64,000 nt of DNA from Morella rubra (GCA_003952965.2 CM025849.1:3985003-4049002), one strand, 5' to 3'. Positions 12,035 to 25,032 are shown, numbered from the stretch's first letter. A program made the numbers and translations. Notes: generated from the sequence alone by a model not told the origin.

Positions 12035-12476
12035 TTTGACTGCTCACCATCTGATCGCTCTCTCAGCTAAATAAAAGCCATTCAAAGCCAAACTAACCAC
12101 TTGGCAAGGTGCTGCCAAAGAGAGAAGAAAACCCGGTTGGTGATGACACTTGCAGCAATTGATGCAGCTAATTGGACAGGGGTTTGAGTGCTTGTTATGC
12201 AGTAGCTTGTTGTGTCTTACGTAAACATATCAATTGAACAAGAAATTGAAGCCTTGAGGATACAATATTAGAATTATTGCATACCTAAATTATGTGGGAC
12301 GAATGAAGTGTTGCTACATGCATATAATTATGTAATGAGAAGATGGCCAAATTCTTTGTTGCTTAAGCCGACAGGTATCTGGCAATATCAAGTTGTGGTG
12401 TTATAATATATACTCTACTGGTGGAAAAGAAATATTATTGTTTCGTGATCACTCATGTTATTAGAACAATTAGCTT
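12035..12476. repeat. F1, proximal part of the downstream flank of S1
   Basis: Matches 60180-60660 downstream of the intact gene, including the AAATAAAAGCC poly(A)-signal region and the CTCTACTGGTGGAAAA block. Interrupted at 12476 by the hAT element and resumes at 17509. Confidence 0.85.
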
Positions 12477-13429
12477 TAGTGCCTGTTCACGGGTCGCGTA
12501 CAGTCGGATTCGTGCGGGTCAGTTTTCTGTTGGTCCATCCAACCCGAAATAACTGTTTGTTTGACCCGCACGAACCTGATCCATACGGGTCAGGTAGGGA
12601 AATTAAAAAAAAAAAAAAAAAAAAACTCCTATACTGTACCCATTTACTGCTTGCAGAGAAGCAACTATCCTCAGTAACAAAATCGAGAATTTGTTAATGA
12701 AACAAATCTAAGCCGCCACACCCACAATGCCATGATATCTGGACTCCAACATCCAAATCTTGTGAAGCTATATGGATGTTGCGTGGAAGGAAACCAGTTA
12801 TATGAATACATAACATGCAGTCAATCCTAAGAGGCACTAGAAATGTGATCTTGCTTTTATTTTAAACAAGGAAGGACACAATGTGCACTACGTTGTTTCT
12901 GTACTAATATCTAACTTCCACTAGCTAGCAATTAAACCTAATTATACACATAAACTTGCTCTTCAAAAAAATACAAAAGCCTTTTCTATAAAGTTCCTTT
13001 CGGATTGATTATAAGATAGCATAATACAAAGTGGGCTATGTTCAAACAGTTCTAAATCTGAAGTAACTGTAGAGGATAAATATTGCATCACAACCAAGGC
13101 ATTGTCCTTTCAAAATAGCATGGTCGGCCTATTGTCAGGGAACCACAGTCAAGATCAAAAGCTGTAAAAGAGAAAACAAACAAAACAGTTAATCAGCCAA
13201 TGAAGATCAATCTGAAGAACTTAGTTCACTGAATAGATTATGAAATTGGCAAGCTGACCTTAGTTCCTCCATCCCTACCAATTATCATTCATCTTCTTCA
13301 TCAACGTCAGTGGGAATTGAATTTTCATCTAACACTTGAAAATGCAAATAAACAATGAAAATGGAAATAAATTAGAAACAAATTTAACATCAATATTATC
13401 CAAATGCAATAAAATCACATCACATAGTT

Positions 13430-15492
13430 ACCTGGCTCAACTTCAAAACTCTCAACATTATCCAATGTCTCACAAAGATCAATTCGAATTGGATCAGACC
13501 TCAACCAATTTTGTGCACAAACAAAAGCCTCAATTGTTCTCAGTGCCAATGAACTCCGAAATGGATCGAGCACTCTACCCCTAATGCTAAAGGCTGACTT
13601 AGTGGAAACTATAGAAACTGGAATAGCCAACACATCCCGTGCAACCCTCGCAAGAATAGGATACTTGGATTCATTTACCTTCCACGAAGTCAAGATGTCA
13701 ACATCTTGAGTTCTAGATTCACACACATCTAACAAATACTGATCGACTTCTGACTTATTGTCAACAGCACGTTCGTTTGCATTTTGCTTATACTCCTCAA
13801 AATGTCACATCAAGATCATCATTACCGAAGTCAGATGTGAAAGTTTCAATATTCACACGGAGAGTTTGATTACGTGAAGCAACCATACTTGAAGTTCCAT
13901 ATAAATCATTATATTCAACAAACAACATATACAACAAGCTTTTGGTGCTCTCAATCATTACAGATGCTTGAGACTCGTCGTACATTTTTTTAAACCACCA
14001 ATGCAAAACTTTCAATTTGCACCTAGGATCAAGAACTGATGCAACAAAGATCAAAAAGTTAACTTTTTCAATCTTCCCCCAATACTTATCAAACTTTAAC
14101 TTCATGCTTGTCGCCATAGCACTAACAAGAACATTATTAGACTGGCTCATTTTCATCAAGTTTGATTGAATTCCACAAATCTGACTATAACAAGTATTTA
14201 ACATGACATATAAAGAACCAGAAACCTTCACAGTGGCATCAAAAAATACTTTCAAAAACTTCACAAACACCTTAACTATTTCCCAATGCTCAGATCCCGG
14301 TGGTCCCATGTGTGCTCCATCACTAAGATGATGAATATATTGGCCATCATCTTCTGCCATCTGCATAAAAGCTTTTTGAAACTTTTCAGCAGACTCTAAC
14401 ATAAGGTAGGTTGAGTTCCATCTAGTTGGAACATGAAGGCAAACCAACTTCTTACACTCAATCTTCACCATCTCAATGCACTTCTTAAATTTTTCCATTC
14501 TTGCTGGAGAGGACCTCACATATCGCACTGCATTTCGAACCCTCACAATCGAATCATCACAATCTTTCAGACCTTCATTCACAATCAAATTCAATATATG
14601 TGCACAACATCTCATGTGGAGATACTTACCATCCAATACATGTCCTTTCAAATTTTTCTTCAAAAATTTAATTGCAACATCATTTGAAGCATTATCAACC
14701 GTCATAGTAAAAATATCACTAATTCCCCAATCCAACAAACAAGATTCCACATATTTTGCAATGGTGTCACCTTTGTGATTATGAATCAAACAAAAGTTAA
14801 TGATCATTTTCTAAAATTTCCAACAACTATCAATAAAGTGTGCCGTAAGACACATGTAGTTGAGATTTTGCACGGAGGTCTATGTATCAGTGGTCAAACA
14901 AATACGTTGACAAGTATACTTGAATACCTTCGTCAACTCCTCCTTTTTCTCTCATATAAAGTTTCATACAATCTCTTGCTATGGTGATACGAAAAGGGAC
15001 TTGAAGCCGTGGTTCAACAGCTCTACACACTTTTATGAAGCCCTGACCTTCCACAACCCTAAACGACATTTCATCACATATAATCATTTCTGCAATTGAA
15101 AACCATATATTTTCAGGATTATATTTATGAACCCTTAAATTGGCAACATCATGATCTCTAACTTCTTCTGATTGATACTTATTCACTAATTTATTGCTAA
15201 ATGGTTACTTAGGACATGTATGTAACACATGGTTCAACATATTAGATGTCTCATGCTGTTTAGAGTGGCAATGGTACTGCTTGCTACAATAATTATATTT
15301 AACAAGTGTGTCACTTGGATCAAAACTATCTAATCTTGTAAAATGATCCTAAACTACTGACCCCTCCTTATTCCCCTTACATTTGCGAGAAGGATTACCC
15401 CAGGCCGAAGGCCCCTCGTCTACATCTATGGTCTCATCGTCGGTATTAATGGATGGAATGGATTGATTTGTTGAAGAATAATTAGTATCCAT
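13430..15492 (-). pseudogene. hAT transposase, BED zinc finger / RICESLEEPER type (broken)
   Basis: Start ATG at 15490-15492 (minus). Order of parts: an acidic N-terminus, then a BED finger (…YNYCSKQYHCHSKQHETSN…) interrupted by a stop where the family usually has Trp. Next comes the catalytic core, whose largest open piece is at 13797-14807 (TVDNASND, HMRCCAHILNLIV, PTRWNSTYLML). Last is the C-terminal dimerisation domain (SAFSIRGRVLDPFRSSL, 13415-13735) in a shifted frame. Stops also lie between 14810 and 14890. Intact members are about 650-700 residues and act in the nucleus by binding the element ends. This copy cannot make a full protein. Confidence 0.92.
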
Positions 15493-16454
15493 CTAAAACA
15501 AACAAACAAACATAATAATTAGTTACTACATAGAAGTCCTAATAAACATGACAAAGCAGATGAACCAACAAGATTTAAAAAATAAATAAATCATTAGAAA
15601 TTGAAAACAAACATATCTTTATATCTTCATCACCCAACAGAACCAACAACTCCAATATATAAGCTCTGACCTCCAATCTCCAATATATCATTTTCTAAAT
15701 TTCTAAAAGGGTTTTAGCTTAAAATTACTTGAATAAGCCCAAGCTCGACCACCACCAAGCAAAATTCAAGCTTCAAAATTAACCTAGAAAAAACAAGAAG
15801 GAATTTTTTACCACGGATAAAACAAATCGCAACAGAAAGATATTAAAACCACTGTTTAAAAAAGTTGATAATTTTCATCAATGCAGGCTTCTTTTGAAGA
15901 GGTAAGCATATTATATTGCATAATATAAACATGGCAAACTCATCTAATAAGGCCTGTCACCCTAAAAGTTCTTAGAGTAAGAAAGTAGTGAAGCAGACTA
16001 AGCAGTAATGTCTAAGATCTCCTCTAACTTGATTGCTACTTTTGTTAAGGTGAGCCATCTTCAATCTACTTTTCTACAAGTGTATTAGAACAAGTTACTT
16101 ATTTTTGGGACTGAGATAAATAAGAAGTATGCAATATATTTTCCCAAATAACATTTGCATTTGATCTGGTAAAAACTATATACCCTTAATCAGCTGAAAG
16201 TAAATTATGATTAGATGAGTTTGCTATGTTTATCGATCCCCTCAAGTTTTGCAAGTGAACTGTAATTTATCAAAGAGATAGGAGTTGTTTTGGTCTTGGC
16301 AAATTTGTTAAAACCCAAATAGATAGGATTTGTTAAAACATAGTCAAATAGGACAGTAATATCACTAGCTGATCATATTTGATCGAGGCTCAAAGATTTA
16401 GCAACTCTAGACTATATACTAAACTGTAAAACAGTAAAATCCATCCCCACACGT

Positions 16455-16565
16455 AAACCCAAAACTCTCAAACCCAAAACTCTCAAACCCAAATAAACCA
16501 GTAAGCTACCCTTAGAAGCTCTCTGCAATCAACCCAAAACTCTTAAACCCAAATAAACCAGTATC
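16455..16565. repeat. Short direct repeats AACCCAAAACTCT inside the hAT element
   Basis: Four copies of an approximately 15-base word (AACCCAAAACTCTCA and variants), the later ones separated by a repeated AACCCAAATAAACCAGTA block. Could be subterminal transposase-binding repeats of the hAT element; that role is inference. Confidence 0.55.
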
Positions 16566-17508
16566 GGACCCTAGACTATGTACTGAACGAAAAGGGTTCC
16601 TAAATGAATAAATCCTGCAAGAAAAAGGAATCAAGATGGAACTCACCACTAGGAGACATTATACAAGTAAACAAGGGTGGGGTTGCCTTTGAGAACTTAA
16701 ACATGGTGGCATGTCTGGATTCAAGAATTAAAGGCAACACTATTTAAAAAAGTTTACCTTACTCCCTACCCATTTACAAATACTCCCAATAGTTTGAAAC
16801 TAAAATTTCAAGTTAAAGACAGTAATTGACAACTAACAAAGAGGGTAGGGTAGCTGGGTACAAACATTTCAACTCCTAGACCTGTCCAACAGAAAGAACT
16901 GTATAATGATTCTTAAAGCAAAGATTCTTTAAACTAACAGTTCAAGTTAAAGCAATGATTCTTAAACAAATTAGTTAAATCCTTCGAAATAATCCATAGA
17001 CAAAAATAGGCGTAGAGTCATTAAGACTAAAGAGGAAAAGGTGAAGTGGCTTACCAGAGACTGGGAGGAGTTTCTTCCTCTTAAAGCTCAATTGAACAAA
17101 AGCTTTTAAAGAAGAGGCGTGAAGGTGTTGAGAGATTATACAAGGAGCTACGTAGAAGATAGAAAGACTTGAGTTAATGGCGGCTAGGATCTACAGCAGT
17201 GTGTATGTGATTATTGGAAAAAAAGGAGAAAAAGGAGAAATGGACTTGCTGGAGAAGAAGAAGTGGGCTGCCGACTGGGAGGCGACGACGACCAAATATA
17301 GAACTGCTGGGAGGCGATGGCGACGGCTGGAGAAGGAAGAGTCAGAGGTTTCTGAGAAGTGAGAAGGAGAATCAAGACTTGCAAATCTAAGCCTCGGGTG
17401 GGTCAGTTCGGTTGAGGCTCGACCAAATATAGAGTGGGACTAGTGTTTTAGGCCCGCGCCTAGCCCAACACTATTTGGTCAGGTGCAGGTACACAGCGAA
17501 TAGCCCTA

Positions 17509-19217
17509 ATTAGCTTAGCTATATATAGTATTACGTTTGGTAAATTTTTGAAGCCTTTTTAAGGGCGATAATGTTAGGTTAATTAGTTGGTGAAGTACCA
17601 CTCATGGAATTAATTCCAAAATAATGTAGCTATTTCTCGTTCAATGTAAAGAAAGTTCCACAAACAGCTTGGAAAATGGGTAGCTATTCTCTTTAAAACA
17701 AATTTCAGGAAGAACCAAAAAAATTAAGGTTGTGGAATAAAGAAAGAAAGAGCAACTTGGGACCAACTTGATTTTTCTAGTATTAGAGGTTAGTTAATTA
17801 CTGTCGGTTGATTTTGTGATTTCTTTTTGGGTTTTTTTTATGTATTTGTGAGTCTTGTTTGGTTTTTTAGGTATGACATCTGGAATTTTAATAAAATTTA
17901 GAGATAATGTTCTCTTTCTTAAAAAAACAAAAAAGTGGGACCAGCAACAATGTTTACCTTAATTCCATATGAAACACACGGCCATCATGTGCTTATAGGG
18001 GGAAACAGAATCCTACACCAATAAAGTGTGCTGTGAAGTAGAGGATATTAGGGAGACAATAGATTCCACGCACAAATTAATGGAGTCATGATTGCAGAAA
18101 TAAAGCCAAATTAAATCATTTTTATTTAGGATAGAGCAGCACGAAGATTAAGATATATGCTATGAGAATCCGAGGTAATTGCGTACATATATTAATACAG
18201 GGCTGGGACATGGAGAAATAGCCATGTTAAGGTGCCTATTACAATGGCAAGTCATGTATTGTGTATGGTTTGTTAAGACACGAGTTTAGTTTTAACGTCA
18301 AAACACAGTACTATTACAACAAGTCAAAATGTGCTTGGTTAAATATAGAGTAATATTGTAACTGGCTCGCTACTGGAGAATCTGGTGAAAAAATATTGTT
18401 ATGGATTTCGAAAAGCTTTCTATATGACTTGGGGCATGTTAGTTTATAAAAGTATTCTAGAATACAATAAGATTCAACAAAATTTACAAAATTAACATCT
18501 AAAATCTCAAAAATTCTTACACAAACACCAATACTTTTTACACAATCTCCAACAACTTTTCACACAAACTCCAATACCTTTTAAAAAAAAAAATCTTCTC
18601 TCTTCATACTTTTTCACTAACTCTAATACTTTTTTTATTAAACAATTACATCAAATTGTCTCTCTCTACACCTTTTTACAAACTCCAACAAAAATTAATA
18701 CCTTTAAAACTTTTCACAACTTTTAAACAAAAACTATAAAACTCCAATCTACATAAATATTCACAATTTTATCAAAATCCTAAAAATCATATAATTTTTT
18801 ACAAAACAAACATCCCCTTGACCTATAGAAAACTAAAATGAACAAATATATATTAGTGGTACGGCGTCAAAACTTTGGGACCATATATATATAATTTTAT
18901 TCTAGTTGTCCATTTGCTAACTTTCCATGAGCCATAATATATATACTTGATTTTTTCCCCTTTTCTGTAACGCCATGAAATGATCTAACATGTTAAATGT
19001 AAGATTAAGATGATGAGAAATTGAAAATTGTTGACAGGGAGAAGGACATTATATATAACAAGTTACACATTCTGAGCTATGATTAATGTGTTTAGGAAGA
19101 ATGGACACAAACTTAAATTAACCTCCATTTTATGAAGGCTAATTGATCACATGAGCTAGGAAAGAGGAGAGAAAAAAAGGAAGAGAAAAAAAAAAGCACT
19201 TGAGTCCCTTTTAGTAC
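17509..19217. repeat. F1, distal part of the downstream flank
   Basis: Collinear with F0 (7811-8520) and F2 (60650-61306). Carries a MITE absent from F0 at the matching point (18431-18816). Ends at AGTAC (19213-19217), the left target duplication of the large copia element. The flank continues at 50949. Confidence 0.8.
18431..18817. mobile_element. MITE, about 386 bp, GGGGCATGTT-type inverted ends
   Basis: The left end GGGGCATGTTAGTTTATAAAA pairs with the reverse complement of the right end, GGGGATGTTTGTTTTGTAAAA. The interior is AT-rich and non-coding, with repeated CACAAACTCCAA-type words. A possible 3-bp duplication (CTT) flanks it. Termini resemble PIF/Harbinger or hAT-related MITEs; superfamily uncertain. 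Confidence 0.55.
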
Positions 19218-20368
19218 TGTAAAGTCCATTGGCATATTCGTGAAAGTCACTTAGGGGCATTTTTGTCCATGTGGCTATTTATAGAAGAAAAGAAGAATGG
19301 ACAGCTGTTCTGTTATGCTCTCATGCGCAAATGGGTTTTCGCCATTTAACACCAGATCTACCCAATAGAATACTAGATTGAATCGTTTATTTTTTTGCTG
19401 CCCTTCTCCCTCAAGATCGTCTTCTCCAAGGATGCTCTTGAAAGTTTCTTGCTCTCTTGTTTCTTGAAGAACCTTTGTGTTTGCTATAGATGTTCTAGCA
19501 AATCAGATATGAAGGCTATTTCTTCTCTGTGATCACCATACACTCGATTTCTGCGTGTGACTAAGGCTTCCAGAGATTCTGGAAGATTGATTGCTGGAGG
19601 TTCCAACAGTGGGTGTTGACTGCACAAGGTTTGTGTGGATAGATCAACTCGGTGAGAATATTATTTTCAAATGGTCATGGAGTTCCATGTCCCTACGATG
19701 TGCAGATCTGAATTGAGGCAATTTGGGTAAGATACACTGTGTTTAGATTAGCTAGGTTAGTGTAATCTCTTGATCACTTTGTAATCGACTTTAAAAATAG
19801 TGGATTTAAAAATCAGCTTCGGCTCGGAGAGTTTTTCTTTTTGAAGAAGTTCTTTAAGAGGGTTTCTCTTCGTCACCAAGTCTTGTATCAAGTGTGTGAT
19901 TGATTTTCCTTTGATTTAGTTGTTATCATTTAACCTTTCTTGTGATAGTGTTCTTCAAATATCAATATTGGTGATATTGAATATTCTGTTCAAATGAGGT
20001 TAAAGACAAAGGTATTAATATATTTGATTAGATCTGATATATCTAATCTTACAGGTATTGATAAATTGATTGCGTATCAATTTAGTTTGTGAATCTGTAA
20101 ATTTTGTAGTCTGCAAGTTTCTTTGGAGTTGCTTACAGTTAGTTTGGAATTGTTCTGTATTTTACAGATTGGTCATACTGTTTTACAGATTTGTTCTTTC
20201 ATGTTTTCTGGATATTTTTGAGTCTTTGGATATTGAAAACATTGTATTTGGATTGATTTTACATAGAATAAGTTTTGAGTTTAAAAAGATATTTGAAATT
20301 TTTTAAATATACCTATTCATCCCCTCTAAGTATTTTGCACATAGGTTGGGTCTAAATTAAGTTATTCA
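19218..20368 (+). repeat. 5' LTR of the SIRE-type element (1151 bp)
   Basis: Begins TGTAAAGTCC and ends GTTATTCA, with the TG..CA termini usual for LTRs. Matches the 3' LTR at 50318 except for an internal block of about 0.5 kb that the 3' copy lacks. Its final about 40 bases (TATTTTGCACATAGGTTGGG and onward) are also found at the ends of the R units at 38-45 kb. Confidence 0.92.
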
Positions 20369-20370
20369 AT

Positions 20371-20382
20371 TGGTATCGGAGC
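20371..20382 (+). promoter_or_regulatory. Primer-binding site (initiator tRNA-Met type)
   Basis: TGGTATCGGAGC starts 2 bp after the 5' LTR and differs by one base from the usual plant copia site TGGTATCAGAGC. It would prime minus-strand DNA synthesis. Confidence 0.85.
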
Positions 20383-20416
20383 ATGAAATTGTTCATTGAT
20401 CCAATTTGAGTTCAAA

Positions 20417-22240
20417 ATGGATAGAATTCAATCCCTTAATGTTCCCTCATACTTTGATGGTTCTAATTACGCATATTAGAAAGTTAGAATGAGGTCTTTT
20501 CTCAAATCTATAGATGAGAGAGTGTGGACAGCTGTGGATAAAGATTGGTCCATGCCGGAAGGTGCTGTAGATGGGGTTGTTAGTATTAAGGATCCTAGTA
20601 AATGGAATGGTGAGGAAAGGGAATCCTTAAGTTAGAATAGTAAAGACATAAATGCTATATTCATGAGTGTGTCTCCAGATAAATTCATGAGAATATCTAA
20701 TTATGTGACCACTAAGGAAGCTTGGGATATTTTAGCTCTTACCCATGAAGGTACTAAGGCCATAAAGGACTCTAAATTTCAGCTGAATGTCTTTAAGTTT
20801 GAAGAGCTTCTGATGAGAGACGATGAAAGTTTTGACAATTTTTATGGAAAACTTACAGCCATAGTAAATGGTAGTTTTATCATTGGGGAGAAAATTTCAG
20901 AATCTAAGGTAATGCGGAAAGTCTTGAGATCCTTTTAGATCAAAAAACACTGTCATAGAAGAGAGTAAGGTGTTAGATGATATTAAAATTCATGAACTAG
21001 TTGGTTCTTTACAAACCAACGAGCTGACTTTTCCTTCATCTAGAAAGAGTAAGTCTATTGCTCTTAAAACAGTTAAAGAGGAAGAGAATTCCTCTTCCGA
21101 TGATGATTCCTTAGAAGTTGAAGACATGGCTCTTTTTGTTAAGAAGTTTCATAAGGCTTTTCAATTCAAGAAAAAGGTAGTAATTTAAGAAGGGAAACAC
21201 AAAATTCTTCTACAAAACAATCTGGAAGAATTTTGATAAGAAGGATAAAGAAAATCAAAAGAAGAAAGATGAGAGTAGTGTTCAATGCCATGGTTGTAAT
21301 GGTTTCGAACACATGGAATTTGAATGTCCTACTCATTTAAGAGCACAAAGAAAACCGGCTATGAATGCATCTCTCTCTGATTACGATTCAAATATTTCTT
21401 CTTCCAGTAAAGAAACTTCTTCAAATGAAAAAGTTAATTATCTTGCTTTCTCTTCTTCTGTTGTCAGTACTAAAAATTTTGATCTTGAAGGTGATGATAC
21501 CCTAGAGTCAGATTCAGATGATTTAGATTCTCTACGTATAGCCTACAACGAGTTATATGAAGAGAGTTTAAAGTTGAAGAAAAACCATGGATTAATTTCT
21601 AAAGAGTTTAGTATGATTAAATTAGGAAAGGATCAACTAACATCTAAAATTGCTATGTTTAGTGTGAAAAATGCAGATCTAGAAGCTAATGTTAAAGAGC
21701 TAAAGCATGAGTTGGAACAAGCTAATCTTAAGCTGAACAAGTTCTCTCGCGGAAGTAGAAAGCTGGATAAAATGCTGAACATCAGACTCTCAGCTAGAGA
21801 CAAGAGAGGTTTGGGTTTTTCAGCTGCAAATGCTAAAACGTAAACAAGACAATATTTGTTCCAGCTGTGGTTAATGAGAAACCACCTCAAATTTCAGCAC
21901 TTCAAAAGAAATTATATTCAATGGTAACCTCTAATCCTATGACTTCTTTTAATTCTAAGAGATCTAAATTCATTCCAACATGCCATCATTGTGTTAAAAT
22001 AGGACATATAAAGCCTAGGTGTTTTAATTTGTCAAATGATAATTTTAGGAATGTTAGATCTTCTTCAAGTACTATATCTAAATCTGATTTTAATCTGTTA
22101 ACTTCTCAAGTTTGTAAACTTGCAAAACAAGTTGATATTATGTCTAAAAATTTGCTTTCATCATCTAAAACAAATCAAGTTTGGAGAAAGAAGGATACAA
22201 CCTCATGTAAGGTAGCTCAACTAGCTTTTAAAGCTAGGAA
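20417..22240 (+). pseudogene. Copia gag (broken), with two CCHC zinc knuckles
   Basis: Starts MDRIQSLNVPSYFDGSNY at 20417 and hits a stop 20 codons later (20477). It continues through 20663-20938 (UBN2/gag-like helical region) and, after frame changes, an acidic linker. Two zinc knuckles of spacing CX2CX4HX4C are visible: CHGCNGFEHMEFEC near 21290-21330 and CHHCVKIGHIKPRC near 21980-22025. A coiled-coil-like segment lies between them (about 21530-21780). Two knuckles are usual for SIRE-type gag. Several stops and frameshifts; no functional product. Confidence 0.88.
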
Positions 22241-22290
22241 TGGCTTTGTGTGGACAGCGGATGTTCAAAATATCTGTATGGTGACAAACA
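22241..22290 (+). pseudogene. Copia aspartic protease active-site fragment
   Basis: Codons around 22244-22280 read CVDSGCSKYLYGD, the D-S-G active site of the copia protease. Immediately after GDK the frame is broken by a roughly 190-bp inverted-repeat insertion (22291-22482). Confidence 0.7.
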
Positions 22291-22482
22291 TGGCGTTTGA
22301 GAAAGTAAAATTTTAATAAAATGTTACTTTTATCAAACACACTTCAAAACACTTTAAAATTTTACTTTTACTTTTATTACTCATTCACCAATTCCAATAA
22401 TCATTCACCAATTCCAATACCACCTCTTTTTAACACCAACACAAAATTTTAATAAAATTTTGACAAAATTTTGAAATCAAAC
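22291..22482. mobile_element. Small inverted-repeat (MITE-like) insertion in the protease region
   Basis: The left end TGGCGTTTGAGAAAGTAAAA and the reverse complement of the right end (TGTGTTTGATTTCAAAATTT) are partly complementary, and ACA occurs on both sides (22288-22290, 22483-22485). AT-rich and non-coding. Copia coding resumes at 22486. Confidence 0.5.
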
Positions 22483-22485
22483 ACA

Positions 22486-23699
22486 TTGAAAATTTTGTTT
22501 ACCACTCTTAGAGACTACAAAGCCGGTGCTATTACCTTAGGTGTTGGTAGTAAGGCAATAATAGTCAAAAAAGGCTCTATTATTTTGCTTGGTTGTCCTA
22601 TATTCGATGATGTTTTGTATGTTGATGGCTTAAAAGTAAATCTTTTAAGTACTAGCCAAATCTGTGATTCTAACTTGAGTGTTAAATTCACTAAAGATAA
22701 TTGTGCAGTTGTTAATGATAGTGGAAAATTAGTTTTTAAAGGAATTAAAATATTTAATAATTGATATGGCATTGTGCTTCACAATGACACGATATACAAT
22801 AATGTTCGTCTCGACAAAACTCATTTATGGCATCAACGCTTGGGTCACATAAATTATCGTGATCTTTCTAATATAACTAAGGTTGTAAAAGGCATACCTA
22901 AACAAGAAAGGATTGATAAACAAGTGTGTAGTCCTTGTTAATTAGGTAAGCAAATTAGATCAAGTCATAAAAGAACCTTCGGGTTACTGACCTTTGCGTG
23001 CTTAGAATTACTTCACATGGATTTGATGGGTCCCTTTAGGACTGATTCTCTCGGCAGAAAGCGTTATATTCTTATAATCGTTGATAACCTTTCTAGATAC
23101 TCTTGAATCTTATTACTTAGGAAAAAAATCTGAGGCTTTTGATAAAGCCAAAGGATTATGCAAAGTAATTCAAAATCAAAAGAATAGTAAGATCAAGAGA
23201 ATACATAGTGATCACGGTAAAGACTTTAAGAATACTAGCTTCGAACTATTTTGTCTAGAAGAAGGTATTCATCGAGAATTCTACGCTCCAATCACTTCAC
23301 AACAAAATGGAGTAGTTTAATGGAAGAATAGTGTACTTCAAGAAATGGCAAGAGTAATGATTTATGCCAATGATGTTTCTAAACATTTTTGGGGTGAAGC
23401 TATTAATACGGCTTGTCACATTATTAATAGAGCTTATCTTCTACTGGGTACTACTAAAAGTCCATATGAGTTGTGGAATGGAAAATGTCCTACTGCCAAG
23501 TATTTTAAGATCTTTGGTAGTAAATATTTTATTTTAAGAGATAGGAGAAATCTAGCTAAATTTGACTCTCGTAGTGATGAAGACATTTCCTAGGATAGTC
23601 TTCAAATAGTATACCGTAAATTTGAGAACACATTGTGTTATGGAATACATAAATGTAGTTATTGATGATGATATTCATGATGTTGTTAATACTGAAAAT
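22486..23699 (+). pseudogene. Copia integrase (GAG-pre-integrase plus catalytic core, broken)
   Basis: TLRDYKAGAITLGVGSKA is followed by the zinc-binding part LWHQRLGHINY…VCSPC (22825-22940, with a stop replacing the next residue). The catalytic core follows: HMDLMGPF, HSDHGKDF (second Asp near 23205) and the downstream Glu region EEGIHREFYAPITSQQNGVV. Stops at about 22762, 22939, 23104 and 23318 destroy the frame. Coding is cut at 23699 by a solo LTR and resumes at 25028. Confidence 0.9.
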
Positions 23700-25027
23700 T
23701 GTAAATCCTAGGATTAAGGCAACCCAAGAGGGGGGTGAATTGGGTTTCAAAACTTTTTCGAAACTCACCCTTTAGAAAGTGTTTGCTAGCTATAAGTCTC
23801 ACAAAGAGAAGTGATTGCAATAAAAGATTGAACACAAGAATATATATTGCAACTTAAATAGAGAAATAAAACTTAGAATAGGAAACTAATAGCACAATGT
23901 AATGAGATAAGGGAAGAGAAGCAAACACAAGATTTTTAGGTGGTTCGGCAAACCCGCCTACATCCACCCCTCAAGCTCCTTTACCGAGCCTTGAGGTTTT
24001 TCCACTATGCTCCCTTCAACCAAGGGAGAGCCTTCCTTACACTTGAGCTTGAGAAACACCTCTTCAAGCCTTAAGAACGAGTTTGAGAACAAACCTCTCT
24101 AAACTCCTTCTTTTGATGAACAAACCTCACCAAAAGGAAACAAAAGAATCACTCTCTTAATAGTGTATGGGGATGAACAAGAATGCTCACTAAAACTCCC
24201 TTGATGGAGTAGATATTACAATGAGAAATTTCTATCTCTTAAGCTTCACACAACAACAAGGATGTGAAAGTGTTGATTATGTGTGAATGATGTTTGAACA
24301 AGGATTGAAAGGTTTTAGATCACTCTTAGCTTTAGGCAAAATGATTAAAGTTGTTCAGCAACTTTTAAAAGGCGTAGGGATGGCTTTATATAGGCCTCAT
24401 AAGAAAAATAGCCGTTAATAGCCGTTGGGAGTCGAGCTGTTAAAAACTCTCGATGAACCGGTCGACCGCTACATGAACCGGTCGACCGCTACAGGTTAAC
24501 GTTACACAACGGTCATAATGTCAGAAGTCAGAACGGCTCTTTTTTAAACTTTTCAAACCAACCGATCAACCGCTATACCAAGCGGTCGAAGACCGGTCGA
24601 CCGCTACATGAGCCGGTCGACCTCCTCAACTTAAGCACATGATCCGGTTGTTTTAAAAACACGATTTTGACCAACTTAAAATACCCAATTTTAAAGACTA
24701 ACTTCCCATAAGTATATAAAAGGTTTGGGAGTTTGATTGAGATATTTTAAAGCCATTTAAAAACATTTTTAAATCTTCAAAACAAGAGGTAAAACATTTC
24801 ATGCAAGTTTTGAAGAAATATGCAAGTGTGTGGTTCAAATCCTTGTTAAAGATGAAGACTTAGAGTTACAAAGATTACCCTAGCATCTTGAGTCTTCACT
24901 TTAAGAGCACTTCCATTGAAGGAGATGTTACTTGATCGCTTTGTGCTCATTTTGGATCCGCTTTGCTTCACATCTCAATTACTTCTATTGTTATCATCAA
25001 AACATTGATTGTGACTAAAAGCCAACA
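23700..25027 (+). repeat. Solo LTR splitting integrase from reverse transcriptase (1328 bp)
   Basis: Begins TGTAAATCCTAGG, ends AGCCAACA, and is flanked by AAAAT on both sides (23695-23699, 25028-25032). TG..CA ends, a 5-bp duplication and no internal retroviral-type coding make it a solo LTR. Its body includes AACCCAAGAGGGGGGTGAAT and AGGTGGTTCGG, shared with 38543-39747. A block of palindromic direct repeats (ACCGGTCGACCGCTACATGA and variants) sits at 24465-24620. Confidence 0.88.
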
Positions 25028-25032
25028 AAAAT

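Larger units (their letters stand above)
12477..17508 (-). mobile_element. hAT element (RICESLEEPER/BED-type), 5032 bp, with 8-bp target duplication
   Basis: Bounded by exact ATTAGCTT copies at 12469-12476 and 17509-17516, the 8-bp duplication expected of hAT. The ends pair imperfectly: left TAGTGCCTGTTC, right reverse complement TAGGGCTATTC. The interior carries a decayed hAT transposase on the minus strand (13430-15492). The flanks rejoin to give the continuous F-type flank seen at 60640-60700. Confidence 0.9.

Noticed and set aside
13797-14807. 336-codon ORF as a functional host gene
   Set aside because: It is the middle of a hAT transposase inside a bounded hAT element, with stops upstream and a frameshift to the dimerisation domain.
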